Assembly: GCA_030595845.1 (NCBI GenBank)
Contig: JAUVCL010000001.1
Span: 1 to 41,956, forward strand
Length of the DNA stretch: 41,956 bases
Source of the DNA: Campylobacterota bacterium
GTDB taxonomy: Bacteria; Campylobacterota; Campylobacteria; Campylobacterales; Sulfurovaceae
Direction: 5' to 3'
Shown: piece after piece, positions 31,512 to 39,687 of the stretch
How the letters are laid out: each line of letters begins with the position of its first letter
Position numbering within the stretch: the stretch's first letter is position 1
Position numbers and translations under genes: made by a program
Notes under the pieces: generated by a model
Database searches by the model: none
Told to the model about the DNA's origin: nothing
Seen by the model: only the letters and a program-made list of their open reading frames with translations

Positions 31512-33311
31512 TTATGCATTTTTTTCAGTATTATTTTTAATAATAGTTGAAATTTTCTTATTGGTAACTTTTTCTATATCTTCTGCAGATGCATTTTTAA
31601 TGGCTTCAAACGTACCAAAGTAGTCAATAAGTTTTTTAACGGTTGCTTTGCCTATGCCTTTTTTGTTGAGAAGAGAAATTTGTGTATCGTATTTTCGTTT
31701 TTTATTTTGATGATAGGTGATGGCATAGCGATGTGCCTCATCTCTTTGTCGCTGTATCCATTGTAGACGTTTGTCATTAGGTTTTAGTTCGTAGAGTCCA
31801 GAAGAAGTATAAAGCATGTCTTTGGCAGCACCTTTTGCCCGGTGTGCTTTGGCGTCAAGTTTTTCTTTGGCAATGGCAATGACATCGAGATTGACCTGGG
31901 CTTCTTGGAGCAATTTTTTTGCAAGGTTGAGATTGGCCTGTCCACCATCCAGTATCCATAAGTCGGGAGCAGGAGATTCTTGAAATCTTTCGATGCGTCT
32001 TGAGAGCATCTCTTTCATCTGTCCGTACTCATCCTGTGCATGCAGTTCATAGCGCCTATAAGAATCTTTATCCCAATCTCCTTCATTCCATACAACCAAC
32101 CCTCCTACAGTGGCGGCACCCATCAGATGAGAATTATCAAAGGTTTCGATACGGTAGGGGATGGAGCCCAGATCAAAAAGGTCAGCGATCTTTTGTTCTA
32201 TGATGCTATCGGACTCTTTTTTCCGTAACAACTCTTTACAGTTTTGTAGTGCGAGGGCAATAAGTTTTGCTTTTGGGCCACGTAGGGGTGCAAGGATTTC
32301 TACTTTTTTATCAAAACGTGTTGAGAGACTAAGTGCGACCTGTTTTGAGTCTTCAAAGGGGTGTGCAGTGAGGATCTGCTTGCTGATTTTGGGCGTATCT
32401 ATGGTATAAAATTCTAATAAAGCTTGCTTGTAGGCTTCATTTTCATCAAAGATGTGTGTATGCCTGAAATAAGCGTAGGAGGAAGAGATGATCTTCCCTC
32501 CACGCATAAAGAGCTTTACTATGACACCCCTTTCATCTCCGTTTTGTATGGCAAAAATATCGAGGTCAAGCTCTTTTGCCATGTCTATGTTGGAAGAGAT
32601 ACTGAGTGAAGAGATAGCCTCTATACTGTCTCTCATATTTCCAGCCTCTTCATAGCGTTCCTGCAAAGCAAGATCTGTCATTTTTTGGCTAAGAACGGAA
32701 AGCAGGTTTTTACGTTTGACTATGGATGTTTTGGCTTGTGTGACTATCTCCTGGTAAGCCTGGGGAGTTACTTTTTTTTCACAGGGGGCAAGACATTTTT
32801 TGATCTGGTAAAAGAGGCAGGCTTTTCCTTCTCTCAAGCATGATTTTTTTTGTACCAGGGGATAGACTTCATACAGTGCATCAAGCAGTGCTCTTCCACC
32901 GGTGGGGAAAGGACCGTAGTACGTTACGTCTTTCCCTTTGATGACCTTACGTGTGATCTCAAAGCGCGGGTAATCTATGGATTCATCGATGTATATGTAG
33001 GGATAGGTCTTGTCATCACGTAGTAAAATGTTGTATTTTGGTTTGAGCTGCTTGATCAGAGAGTTTTCCAAGATGAGGGCATCTTCTTCTGTTTCTACAA
33101 CAATATATTCCAATCTGACTGCTTCATGCAGCATTTTAAGGATACGGGAACTTTGTGTGGGGTTGGGTTTAAACTCTGGCATAAAACGCCAGTAACTCTT
33201 GACGCGGTGTTTAAGGTTTTTTGCTTTGCCTACATAAAGCAATTTTCCGGCACTGTCAAAATATTGGTATACTCCTGCTGAGGAGGGGAGGTCTTGGACT
33301 ACTGTTTGCAT
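31512..33311 (-). CDS. uvrC: Excinuclease ABC subunit C
   Basis: Makes the dual incisions in nucleotide excision repair. The 599-aa product has the GIY-YIG nuclease (AGVYQYFD...LLYVGKAKNLKHRVKSYW), the UvrB-binding UVR motif (ALQERYEEAGNMRD near residue 215), the RNase H-like endonuclease (FDNSHLMGAATVGGLVVW with DGGQANL) and a C-terminal helix-hairpin-helix (LLNKKGIGKATVKKLIDYFGTFEAI). Length normal. Its start overlaps the DciA-like stop by 13 bp, so they form one unit. Confidence 0.97.
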   Translation of the reverse strand: MQTVVQDLPSSAGVYQYFDSAGKLLYVGKAKNLKHRVKSYWRFMPEFKPNPTQSSRILKMLHEAVRLEYIVVETEEDALILENSLIKQLKPKYNILLRDDKTYPYIYIDESIDYPRFEITRKVIKGKDVTYYGPFPTGGRALLDALYEVYPLVQKKSCLREGKACLFYQIKKCLAPCEKKVTPQAYQEIVTQAKTSIVKRKNLLSVLSQKMTDLALQERYEEAGNMRDSIEAISSLSISSNIDMAKELDLDIFAIQNGDERGVIVKLFMRGGKIISSSYAYFRHTHIFDENEAYKQALLEFYTIDTPKISKQILTAHPFEDSKQVALSLSTRFDKKVEILAPLRGPKAKLIALALQNCKELLRKKESDSIIEQKIADLFDLGSIPYRIETFDNSHLMGAATVGGLVVWNEGDWDKDSYRRYELHAQDEYGQMKEMLSRRIERFQESPAPDLWILDGGQANLNLAKKLLQEAQVNLDVIAIAKEKLDAKAHRAKGAAKDMLYTSSGLYELKPNDKRLQWIQRQRDEAHRYAITYHQNKKRKYDTQISLLNKKGIGKATVKKLIDYFGTFEAIKNASAEDIEKVTNKKISTIIKNNTEKNA

Positions 33312-33742
33312 GAGATCAGTGTTTTGATACGTTCAAACGCCTCTTTGAGCTTTTCATCAGCAGGTAGGTCAAAGGTACCAGTGGATCGTTCATGATAATG
33401 GGGAACAGTTGAATATAAGGCTTTTTCTTCCGGCATGGCATGATACTTGCTGTGGAAGACCACCACTTTGTTGGCAGTCATTTTCTGACAAGAAGTATCA
33501 TAGGTATTGAGCTGTGTTAATAGACTTTTTAATAAATCTTTATTATAATTAAGTTCCATTTTAAAACCGGGGTGTGTGACTGCTATGAATAATGTTTCAT
33601 CTTTGATATAAACAAAGGCAACTGCTTTTTGCCATTTGTGACTTAAAAGATTAATATACTTCTGGTAACACTCCTGTCGTTTTAATGATTTAAACTGAGG
33701 TTGAGAAGATAAATGAGACAAAATCATACTGGCTTTTTTCAT
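33299..33742 (-). CDS. DciA-like (DUF721) protein
   Basis: A 147-aa basic protein. LSHKWQKAVAFVYIKDETLFIAVTHPGFKMELNY looks like the DUF721/DciA fold, a KH-like domain found in DnaB-helicase loader DciA of bacteria lacking DnaC. The tail is helical and charged. Overlaps uvrC downstream by 13 bp, and its first 30 bp overlap the start of a small lipoprotein ORF on the other strand. Assignment is moderate since DciA is poorly conserved. Confidence 0.65.
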   Translation of the reverse strand: MKKASMILSHLSSQPQFKSLKRQECYQKYINLLSHKWQKAVAFVYIKDETLFIAVTHPGFKMELNYNKDLLKSLLTQLNTYDTSCQKMTANKVVVFHSKYHAMPEEKALYSTVPHYHERSTGTFDLPADEKLKEAFERIKTLISCKQ

Positions 33743-33859
33743 AAAGCAATTATAACATCACTTTGCTGTATCATCTTGACAGGATGCGGGTATAAAACAA
33801 ATCCTGTTTATGTTGCGGATACAGTAGAGAATAACACGAGTATAAAGACAGAAGGGTAG
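33713..33859 (+). CDS. 48-aa LptM-like lipoprotein
   Basis: Small ORF with a basic start, hydrophobic stretch AIITSLCCIILTGC and lipobox LTGC (C25), followed by GYKTNPVYVADT. That CGYK/CGLK-x-P-x-Y layout resembles LptM (YifL), a tiny partner of the LptD/LptE machinery. It ends 3 bp before nadB. Its first 30 bp overlap the 5' end of the antiparallel DciA-like gene, so the promoters must also overlap. Family is inferred from the lipobox and short motif. Confidence 0.65.
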   Translation: MRQNHTGFFHKAIITSLCCIILTGCGYKTNPVYVADTVENNTSIKTEG

Positions 33860-33862
33860 TGG

Positions 33863-35314
33863 ATGGAAAAGTATGACGTGCTTATTATCGGTGCGGGTAT
33901 TGCAGGACTTTATGCTGCGATGGAACTGCCTGCAAGTAAAAAAGTACTGGTCGTCTGTAAGGATATCCCTTGGGAGTGTAATACTTTTTATGCTCAAGGC
34001 GGCATGACCACTGCCTTGAATGAAGCTGATATCCCTAGCCATGTCGAAGATACAATGGCTGCAGGTGCCTATCATAATGATAAAGAAGCCGTGGAAATCC
34101 TTTCACGTACCTCACTTGAAACCACACCCGATATCATCAACAAAGGTATGCGTTTTGATACAGATAAAGAGGGAAATATCCTTTATACAAGAGAGGCAGC
34201 ACACTCAGTAGAACGTATTGTCCATGCAGGAGGAGATGCCACAGGACGGTATATGCATTATTTTATGATGGTGCAGAACAAACATAAACTTCAAAAAAAT
34301 ACACTGGTGTATGATCTGCTTATAGAAAATGGCAGATGCTTTGGGGTGAAAGCAACGGTGAATTATGAACCTACAACAATCTATGCTGATGATGTTATCA
34401 TCGCCTCTGGAGGCATTGGCTCACTGTATGAATATAATACAAATTCCAGGACGGTTTCTTCAGATATACATGGCATTTGTGTTGAAAAGGGTATAGAACT
34501 TGCCGATATGGAGTTTATGCAGTTCCACCCCACTGTTTTTATAGAAACACCTTATGCAAGAAAACTTTTACTTACTGAAGCGCTTAGAGGTGAGGGCGCG
34601 CATGTGGTAGATGATGAAGGGAAACGATTTTTATTTGAATATGATGATCGAGGAGAATTGGCCAGTAGGGATATAGTAGCGCGTGGTATTTTCAATCATA
34701 AACGGAAAACGGGACAAAAGGCCTACCTTGACTTCTCTATGTTCGAAGAAAAATGGTTTGAACAGCGTTTTCCCAATATCACACATACCTTTGCTACGCT
34801 TGGGTACACGTTTCCTAAAGACAAGATCTCTATTTCCCCGGCATTTCATTATGCTAATGGCGGCATAAAATGTGATACCAATGGATGTATAGACGGTATG
34901 GAAGGTCTATATGTTATAGGGGAAGCAGCAAGAACAGGTGTGCACGGTGCAAACCGTTTGGCATCAAATTCATTGCTCGAAGGCGTTGTTTTTGCCAAAC
35001 GTGCCGTAGACCATCTTCTTTCTAAAGAACATAAAGCGATTCAGACACCTAAATTTGAGAAGGATTATGGTAATATTCTGCACAAAGAAAATGATAAAAT
35101 CTATAAACATAAACTGCGTCAGGTGATGTGGGATGATATAGGAATCATTAGGACAACCAAAGGCCTGCATGAAGCAAAAAATCTCATTTATGATATGAAA
35201 AATAAAGAGATTGGTAGATTGTTGGAGTTACGGCTCAATACAGCTTCTGCGATCGTGGATGCGGCATTGGCCAGAAAAGAGTCTTTGGGTTCTCATTATA
35301 TGGAATTAAACTAA
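33863..35314 (+). CDS. nadB: L-aspartate oxidase
   Basis: FAD enzyme making iminoaspartate for NAD synthesis with NadA. The 483-aa product has GAGIAG (10-15) for FAD, QGGMTTALN, the HSVERIVHAGGDATG active region and HGANRLASNSLLEGVVFAKRA. It is shorter than SdhA/FrdA and lacks their usual features, so NadB fits better. GAAGGG precedes the ATG. nadA is not in the window. Confidence 0.95.
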   Translation: MEKYDVLIIGAGIAGLYAAMELPASKKVLVVCKDIPWECNTFYAQGGMTTALNEADIPSHVEDTMAAGAYHNDKEAVEILSRTSLETTPDIINKGMRFDTDKEGNILYTREAAHSVERIVHAGGDATGRYMHYFMMVQNKHKLQKNTLVYDLLIENGRCFGVKATVNYEPTTIYADDVIIASGGIGSLYEYNTNSRTVSSDIHGICVEKGIELADMEFMQFHPTVFIETPYARKLLLTEALRGEGAHVVDDEGKRFLFEYDDRGELASRDIVARGIFNHKRKTGQKAYLDFSMFEEKWFEQRFPNITHTFATLGYTFPKDKISISPAFHYANGGIKCDTNGCIDGMEGLYVIGEAARTGVHGANRLASNSLLEGVVFAKRAVDHLLSKEHKAIQTPKFEKDYGNILHKENDKIYKHKLRQVMWDDIGIIRTTKGLHEAKNLIYDMKNKEIGRLLELRLNTASAIVDAALARKESLGSHYMELN

Positions 35315-35359
35315 ATTATGTATCAACAGACATGGCACACAAAAGAATTAGGAGTAGAA

Positions 35360-36709
35360 ATGACAGAAGCACTAGGTTCAACAGTAGATTTAACAACAAC
35401 ATGGGTGGGGATCGTCTCACTCGCGATATTTGTAGTAGCATATTATTTTATTGCAGCGGAAGATAAATACCATATCAATAAAGCAAAACCGGCACTTTTT
35501 GCCGGAACATTTATCTTTATCCTCATTGGTATTTATTATGCGATGAATGGTTTAGACGGTAAACATTTACATCACGAAATAGAGATACTTCTTTTTGAAA
35601 TTGCAGGGATATTCTTCTTCCTCTTTGTTGCCATGACCTACATTGAGGCAATGATCGATAGAGATGTTTTTTCTGCTTTACGTTATAATCTTGTTTCCAA
35701 AGGTTATGATTATAAAAAACTTTTTTGGATCACTGGATTTTTAGCATTTTTCATCTCTCCTATAGCAGATAACCTAACGACAGCACTCATCCTCTCTACT
35801 GTACTGATCACGATCGATAGAACCAATAAAGCATTTATCGTTCCAAGTGCTGTAAATATTGTTGTATCAGCCAATGCGGGTGGTGCATGGTCTCCATTTG
35901 GTGATATCACTACTTTGATGGTCTGGGTTGACGGTAAAGGGTCTTTTGTTGATTTCTTATATCTTTTCCCAGCGTCTATTTTAGGCTGGTTGGTCACTGC
36001 CTTTTTATTGAGCCGTTTTATACCTAATGGAAATCCTCCATTTGCAGAGGATGAAAAGCCAGTGAAGATCGCTCCAGGTGGTAAGATAATCATGGGACTT
36101 TTTGCTTTCACTATTGCTTCAGCCGTACTTTCACACCAGGTACTTCACTTACCTGCAATGTGGGGAATGATGTTTGGTTTAGCGGTATTAAAACTTTATA
36201 TTTATAGAATGAGTAGAGAAGTGAGATACGATAACGATGGTATCGTTTGTCCTGAAGTGAATGTCTTCTCTTTTATCGCTAAAATTGAGAATGATACACT
36301 CCTTTTCTTCTTTGGTATTCTTGCTGCGGTTGGAGGACTTCATTTTTTAGGATTCTTAGAATACTTTACAGCGCTTTATGCACAGTTTGGAGCGACAACA
36401 GTGAACATTGGGGTAGGGTTCCTTTCAGCAATCGTAGATAACGTTCCTGTCATGTCAGCAGTACTTAAATCAAGTCCGGATATGGGTGTGGATGCACATG
36501 CACAATGGATGCTTGTAACGCTTACAGCAGGTGTGGGTGGTTCACTTATCTCGTTTGGTTCAGCTGCCGGTGTTGGGGTAATGGGTAAACTTCACGGTAT
36601 CTATACCTTTGGATCACATATGAGACTGGCATGGACAGTACTTATTGGGTACATTGTTTCTGTAGCTGTTTGGTATGTACAATTTCAAATTTTAGGGTTT
36701 GGGGCGTAG
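35360..36709 (+). CDS. nhaD: Sodium:proton antiporter NhaD
   Basis: Inner-membrane Na+/H+ antiporter, about 449 aa with roughly twelve transmembrane helices. Family blocks include DRDVFSAL, FISPIADNLTTALILSTV, SANAGGAWSPFGDITTLMVW, IVDNVPVMSAV and GVGGSLISFGSAAGVGVMGK. The ORF could start at 35318, but ATG 35360 has AGGAGT 6 nt upstream and is preferred; the extra 14 residues of the long form are polar and have no ribosome site. The stop is 5 bp before a palindromic element. Confidence 0.95.
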   Translation: MTEALGSTVDLTTTWVGIVSLAIFVVAYYFIAAEDKYHINKAKPALFAGTFIFILIGIYYAMNGLDGKHLHHEIEILLFEIAGIFFFLFVAMTYIEAMIDRDVFSALRYNLVSKGYDYKKLFWITGFLAFFISPIADNLTTALILSTVLITIDRTNKAFIVPSAVNIVVSANAGGAWSPFGDITTLMVWVDGKGSFVDFLYLFPASILGWLVTAFLLSRFIPNGNPPFAEDEKPVKIAPGGKIIMGLFAFTIASAVLSHQVLHLPAMWGMMFGLAVLKLYIYRMSREVRYDNDGIVCPEVNVFSFIAKIENDTLLFFFGILAAVGGLHFLGFLEYFTALYAQFGATTVNIGVGFLSAIVDNVPVMSAVLKSSPDMGVDAHAQWMLVTLTAGVGGSLISFGSAAGVGVMGKLHGIYTFGSHMRLAWTVLIGYIVSVAVWYVQFQILGFGA

Positions 36710-36714
36710 TTATT

Positions 36715-36786
36715 GGTGTTGTCGAGAGACAAGCATTAAAATGCAGTGCAAGTGAAGCACTAAATGCTGAATCGTACAACACCCTA
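36715..36786. repeat. Palindromic element, GTGTTGT family, copy 4
   Basis: A single 72-bp core: GGTGTTGT...GACAAGCATTAAAATGC...GAAGCACTAAATGCTGAATCG...ACAACACCCTA. It follows nhaD. It is the simplest copy and defines the unit shared with 5346-5420 (reverse), 15258-15330 and the decayed copy at 10346-10412. Confidence 0.85.
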
Positions 36787-36797
36787 CGAAATTCCCC

Positions 36798-36827
36798 CTC
36801 GTTCCCATGCTCTGCGTGGGAATGCAT
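36798..36827. repeat. Half palindromic element, CTCGTTCCCA family
   Basis: CTCGTTCCCATGCTCTGCGTGGGAATGCAT without the right half seen at 11485-11598. It sits directly after the GTGTTGT-family copy, a tandem of two families. Confidence 0.75.
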
Positions 36828-36903
36828 CCTAAAACTTGATAAACAGATACAGTTGATTTTTTCACCAAACTCTCGGATACAAACGAGATAAAAAAGGATC
36901 TCT

Positions 36904-37053
36904 ATGCTTCTCCTTTCGACAATCATTTTACTTTTCATCGCTACAGCCCTTGGTTACTATTTTGGAGGGAAACAGGGAGCAGTCGGTACCTTCCTTACTG
37001 TGTTATTTCTTTTTGGGCTACCTGCAATTATCTATATGATGCAGAGTAGCTAA
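36904..37053 (+). CDS. 49-aa small membrane protein
   Basis: Starts MLLLSTIILLFIATALGYYF, then GGKQG, then a second hydrophobic stretch (TFLTVLFLFGLPAIIYMM), so a two-helix hairpin membrane protein. AAGGAT lies 5-6 nt before the ATG. It stands between nhaD and guaA, with guaA having its own promoter. Not recognised as a family; the coding signal is the good ribosome site plus clean hydrophobic topology. Confidence 0.6.
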   Translation: MLLLSTIILLFIATALGYYFGGKQGAVGTFLTVLFLFGLPAIIYMMQSS

Positions 37054-37089
37054 ACAGGCGTTAAAAAAGGGTTTTAATCATACTCATTG

Positions 37090-37095
37090 TATAAT
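37090..37095 (+). promoter_or_regulatory. -10 box of guaA
   Basis: TATAAT, 33 bp before the guaA ATG, with AAGGA as ribosome site. No guanine riboswitch fits in the short leader. Confidence 0.6.
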
Positions 37096-37128
37096 CCCAC
37101 TAAATAATTATCTACCAAGGAAACCTCC

Positions 37129-38667
37129 ATGAAACAAGTACCTATCCTAGTCTTAGACTTTGGTTCACAATATACACAACTCATTGCAAGAAAATTAAGA
37201 GAATCAGGTGTTTATACGGAAGTTGTTCCTTACCGTGAAAGCCTTGAAGATATCAAAGCAAGAAAACCACAGGGTATCATACTTTCTGGCGGACCTGCTT
37301 CTGTCTATGCAGAAGATGCTTATAGACCCGATGAAGGTATTTGGGAATTGGGTTTACCGATACTTGGTATCTGTTATGGTATGCAACTCATCACTCAACA
37401 CTTTGGTGCTTCTGTGGTACCCGCAGATCATCATGAGTATGGAAAAGCAAAACTTAAAATAGAAAATGATTCCAGTATCTTTAAAGGTGTGAATGATGAC
37501 AGCATTGTATGGATGAGTCATGGAGACAGAGCAGAAAGTATCCCTGAGGGATTTGAAGTAGTAGGTACCTCTGAAAACTCTCCTTATGCAGCTATCGCAG
37601 ATGATACACGTAAAGTGTATGCGTTTCAATTTCACCCGGAAGTACACCATTCTGTAGAAGGTACAGCCATGTTGAAAAACTTTGCAAAACACATTTGTGG
37701 TTGTGACAGTACATGGAACATGGGAAGCTTTGCAAAAGAGAAAATAGAGGGTATCCGTACACAAGTAGGAGATAAAAAAGTACTTTGTGGTGTAAGTGGA
37801 GGGGTTGACTCTTCAGTGGTTGCTGCGATGCTTAATGAAGCACTTCCAAAAGAACAACTCATCTGTGTCTTTGTAGACCAGGGACTTTTACGTAAAAATG
37901 AAGTAGAAGATGTACAAATTATGTTTAAAATGCTAGACATACCACTTATTACAGTAGATGCGAAAGCAGAGTTTATGGCTGCTCTTGAAGGTGTGTCAGA
38001 TCCTGAGACTAAACGTAAAGCAATCGGTGAAAAATTCATCGAAATCTTTGATGTTGAAGCTAAAAAGCATACAGATGTTGCCTTTTTGGCACAAGGGACA
38101 CTCTACACGGATGTGATCGAATCCGTTTCAGTTAAAGGTCCGTCAAAAACTATCAAGTCTCACCACAATGTAGGAGGACTACCGGATTGGATGACTTTTG
38201 AACTGGTTGAGCCACTTAGGGAGATCTTTAAAGATGAGGTTAGAAAACTGGGTCTTGAATTGGGGCTTCCTAAAGATATGATAGGCAGACACCCTTTCCC
38301 CGGACCGGGTCTTGCCATCAGAACAATGGGAGCAGTGACCGAAGAGGGCTTACACCTTATAAGAGAGTCAGATGCCATTATGCAAGAAGAACTTAGAGCC
38401 ACGGGGTATTATGACAAAGTATGGCAAGCCTTTACGGTACTTCTTAATGTACAGTCTGTAGGTGTCATGGGTGATAACAGAACTTATGACAATACCGTGT
38501 GTATCCGTATGGTGGAGTCTGTAGACGGGATGACTGCTACTTTTGCACATGTGCCTCATGATGTACTTGAAGGTATGAGCCGTATGATCATCAATGAGAT
38601 CGACGGTATTAACCGAGTTGTTTACGATATAAGTTCTAAGCCACCAGCAACGATCGAATGGGAATAA
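37129..38667 (+). CDS. guaA: GMP synthase (glutamine-hydrolysing)
   Basis: Converts XMP to GMP with glutamine as amino donor. The 512-aa product has the class I glutamine amidotransferase with C82 (GICYGMQ), H169 and E171 (FHPEVH), the ATP-pyrophosphatase P-loop SGGVDSS (223-229) and the GMPS dimerisation domain ending EIDGINRVVYDISSKPPATIEWE. Length and all motifs are normal. Confidence 0.98.
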   Translation: MKQVPILVLDFGSQYTQLIARKLRESGVYTEVVPYRESLEDIKARKPQGIILSGGPASVYAEDAYRPDEGIWELGLPILGICYGMQLITQHFGASVVPADHHEYGKAKLKIENDSSIFKGVNDDSIVWMSHGDRAESIPEGFEVVGTSENSPYAAIADDTRKVYAFQFHPEVHHSVEGTAMLKNFAKHICGCDSTWNMGSFAKEKIEGIRTQVGDKKVLCGVSGGVDSSVVAAMLNEALPKEQLICVFVDQGLLRKNEVEDVQIMFKMLDIPLITVDAKAEFMAALEGVSDPETKRKAIGEKFIEIFDVEAKKHTDVAFLAQGTLYTDVIESVSVKGPSKTIKSHHNVGGLPDWMTFELVEPLREIFKDEVRKLGLELGLPKDMIGRHPFPGPGLAIRTMGAVTEEGLHLIRESDAIMQEELRATGYYDKVWQAFTVLLNVQSVGVMGDNRTYDNTVCIRMVESVDGMTATFAHVPHDVLEGMSRMIINEIDGINRVVYDISSKPPATIEWE

Positions 38668-38692
38668 TTGATTTTATTTCACTTCATCTATA

Positions 38693-38743
38693 CATGTTCT
38701 TTTCAGTCACTTACTATTAAGTAAGCTCTTTCAAGAGAACATG
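38693..38743 (+). terminator. Hairpin after guaA
   Basis: CATGTTCT pairs with AGAACATG, with an inner CTTACT/AGTAAG hairpin, in the 121-bp gap after guaA. No T tract follows, but a run of A (38760-38769) would be a T tract for the other strand. Confidence 0.45.
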
Positions 38744-38788
38744 CACAGCTAAAGCAAACTAAAAAAAAATTATACTAAAAGGAAAATT

Positions 38789-39046
38789 ATGTGTATACCA
38801 CCTTATGTAAAATATATGCTTCTCTCTGTGACGGTGGGTATACTCGTCATATTTGCTATATTTTTTGAAAATCTTTTTTATGCAGTCCCTGCCATGATCT
38901 TTGCTATCATGCAAAGTCGAATGACATGTCCTAAATGTGGAGAGTCGATCCTTAAAACTAAAAATGGTTGGTATCTTTTTACCATGCGATCTACATGTCG
39001 TCACTGTGGATACGATACTATGGTGTGTGACAAGGATGAAAAGTAG
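38789..39046 (+). CDS. Small membrane protein with zinc-ribbon cysteines
   Basis: An 85-aa protein: N-terminal membrane segment (about 9-40, two closely spaced hydrophobic stretches), then CPKCG and CRHCG, a four-cysteine zinc-ribbon layout. The start has AAAGG 7 nt upstream. Its last 11 bp overlap the start of the next gene, so they are coupled. Role unknown; a CxxC pair behind a membrane anchor often serves metal binding or protein contact. Confidence 0.7.
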   Translation: MCIPPYVKYMLLSVTVGILVIFAIFFENLFYAVPAMIFAIMQSRMTCPKCGESILKTKNGWYLFTMRSTCRHCGYDTMVCDKDEK

Positions 39047-39632
39047 ACAATATCTTGCTTTAGGCATTATGCTCATTGCTTTTATCGCATTTATTTACGG
39101 TACGGTTAAAGTCTTAGATATCGTTAGCAGAACACAGGTAGGTACAAAAAACGGTACCTATACTTCTTATGTGACCACCTCTCAAGAGATAGAAGAGAAA
39201 GCAATAGCACTTTCAAAAAACTGTAAGAACAGATTTTGTCAAGTGCAAATGCTTTTAGATTTTGCAAGTAATATCCCTTATCAAACCAACACATTTCAAC
39301 AATACTCAGCACAAAAAACCATACAACAGAACTTTGGTGATTGTGATGATAAGAGTAATTTACTCATCTCCATGCTCCATGCATTAGAGATAGAAGCTTA
39401 TTTTGTGTTAGTTCCTAAACATATCTTTGTTATCGTTCCTTTGAAAGATAATAGGTTAAGTCAAAAAAGAGGGATATGGATTAATGGCAGAAAATTTTTT
39501 ATTTTAGAAAGTACGGCAAGAAACTCTGATATTGGATTTCCCTTACAGTATAAATTGAGTGATATAGATGTCATCATTGAGCCTTTCTCCAATGAAAAGA
39601 TGCCGATCAACAGTTTAGAATTCAAGCTTTAG
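39036..39632 (+). CDS. Membrane-anchored transglutaminase-like protein
   Basis: A 198-aa protein with one N-terminal transmembrane segment (about 6-28) and a transglutaminase-like core outside: C103 in FGDCDDKSNLL, H129 in PKHIFVIV and, where Asp is usual, E158 in FILESTA. Proteins of this fold are mostly cysteine proteases or amidases. The Cys-His pair looks intact. ATG 39036 overlaps the zinc-ribbon gene; the longer frame from 38937 runs antiphase through it and is rejected. It likely acts with the upstream protein. Confidence 0.75.
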   Translation: MKSRQYLALGIMLIAFIAFIYGTVKVLDIVSRTQVGTKNGTYTSYVTTSQEIEEKAIALSKNCKNRFCQVQMLLDFASNIPYQTNTFQQYSAQKTIQQNFGDCDDKSNLLISMLHALEIEAYFVLVPKHIFVIVPLKDNRLSQKRGIWINGRKFFILESTARNSDIGFPLQYKLSDIDVIIEPFSNEKMPINSLEFKL

Positions 39633-39687
39633 CGTATTTAAGCTATGATAAGTGAAACTATTTCCAAAATTTTATCAAGGACTTTAG

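Noticed and set aside
33863..35314. Succinate dehydrogenase or fumarate reductase flavoprotein
   Set aside because: Length (483 aa), lack of sdhB/frdB neighbours and NadB-type blocks favour L-aspartate oxidase.
35318..35359. Longer NhaD start
   Set aside because: No ribosome site before ATG 35318, while ATG 35360 has AGGAGT at ideal spacing.
38937..39035. Longer start for the transglutaminase-like gene
   Set aside because: It would run antiphase through the zinc-ribbon gene; ATG 39036 gives a clean membrane anchor.
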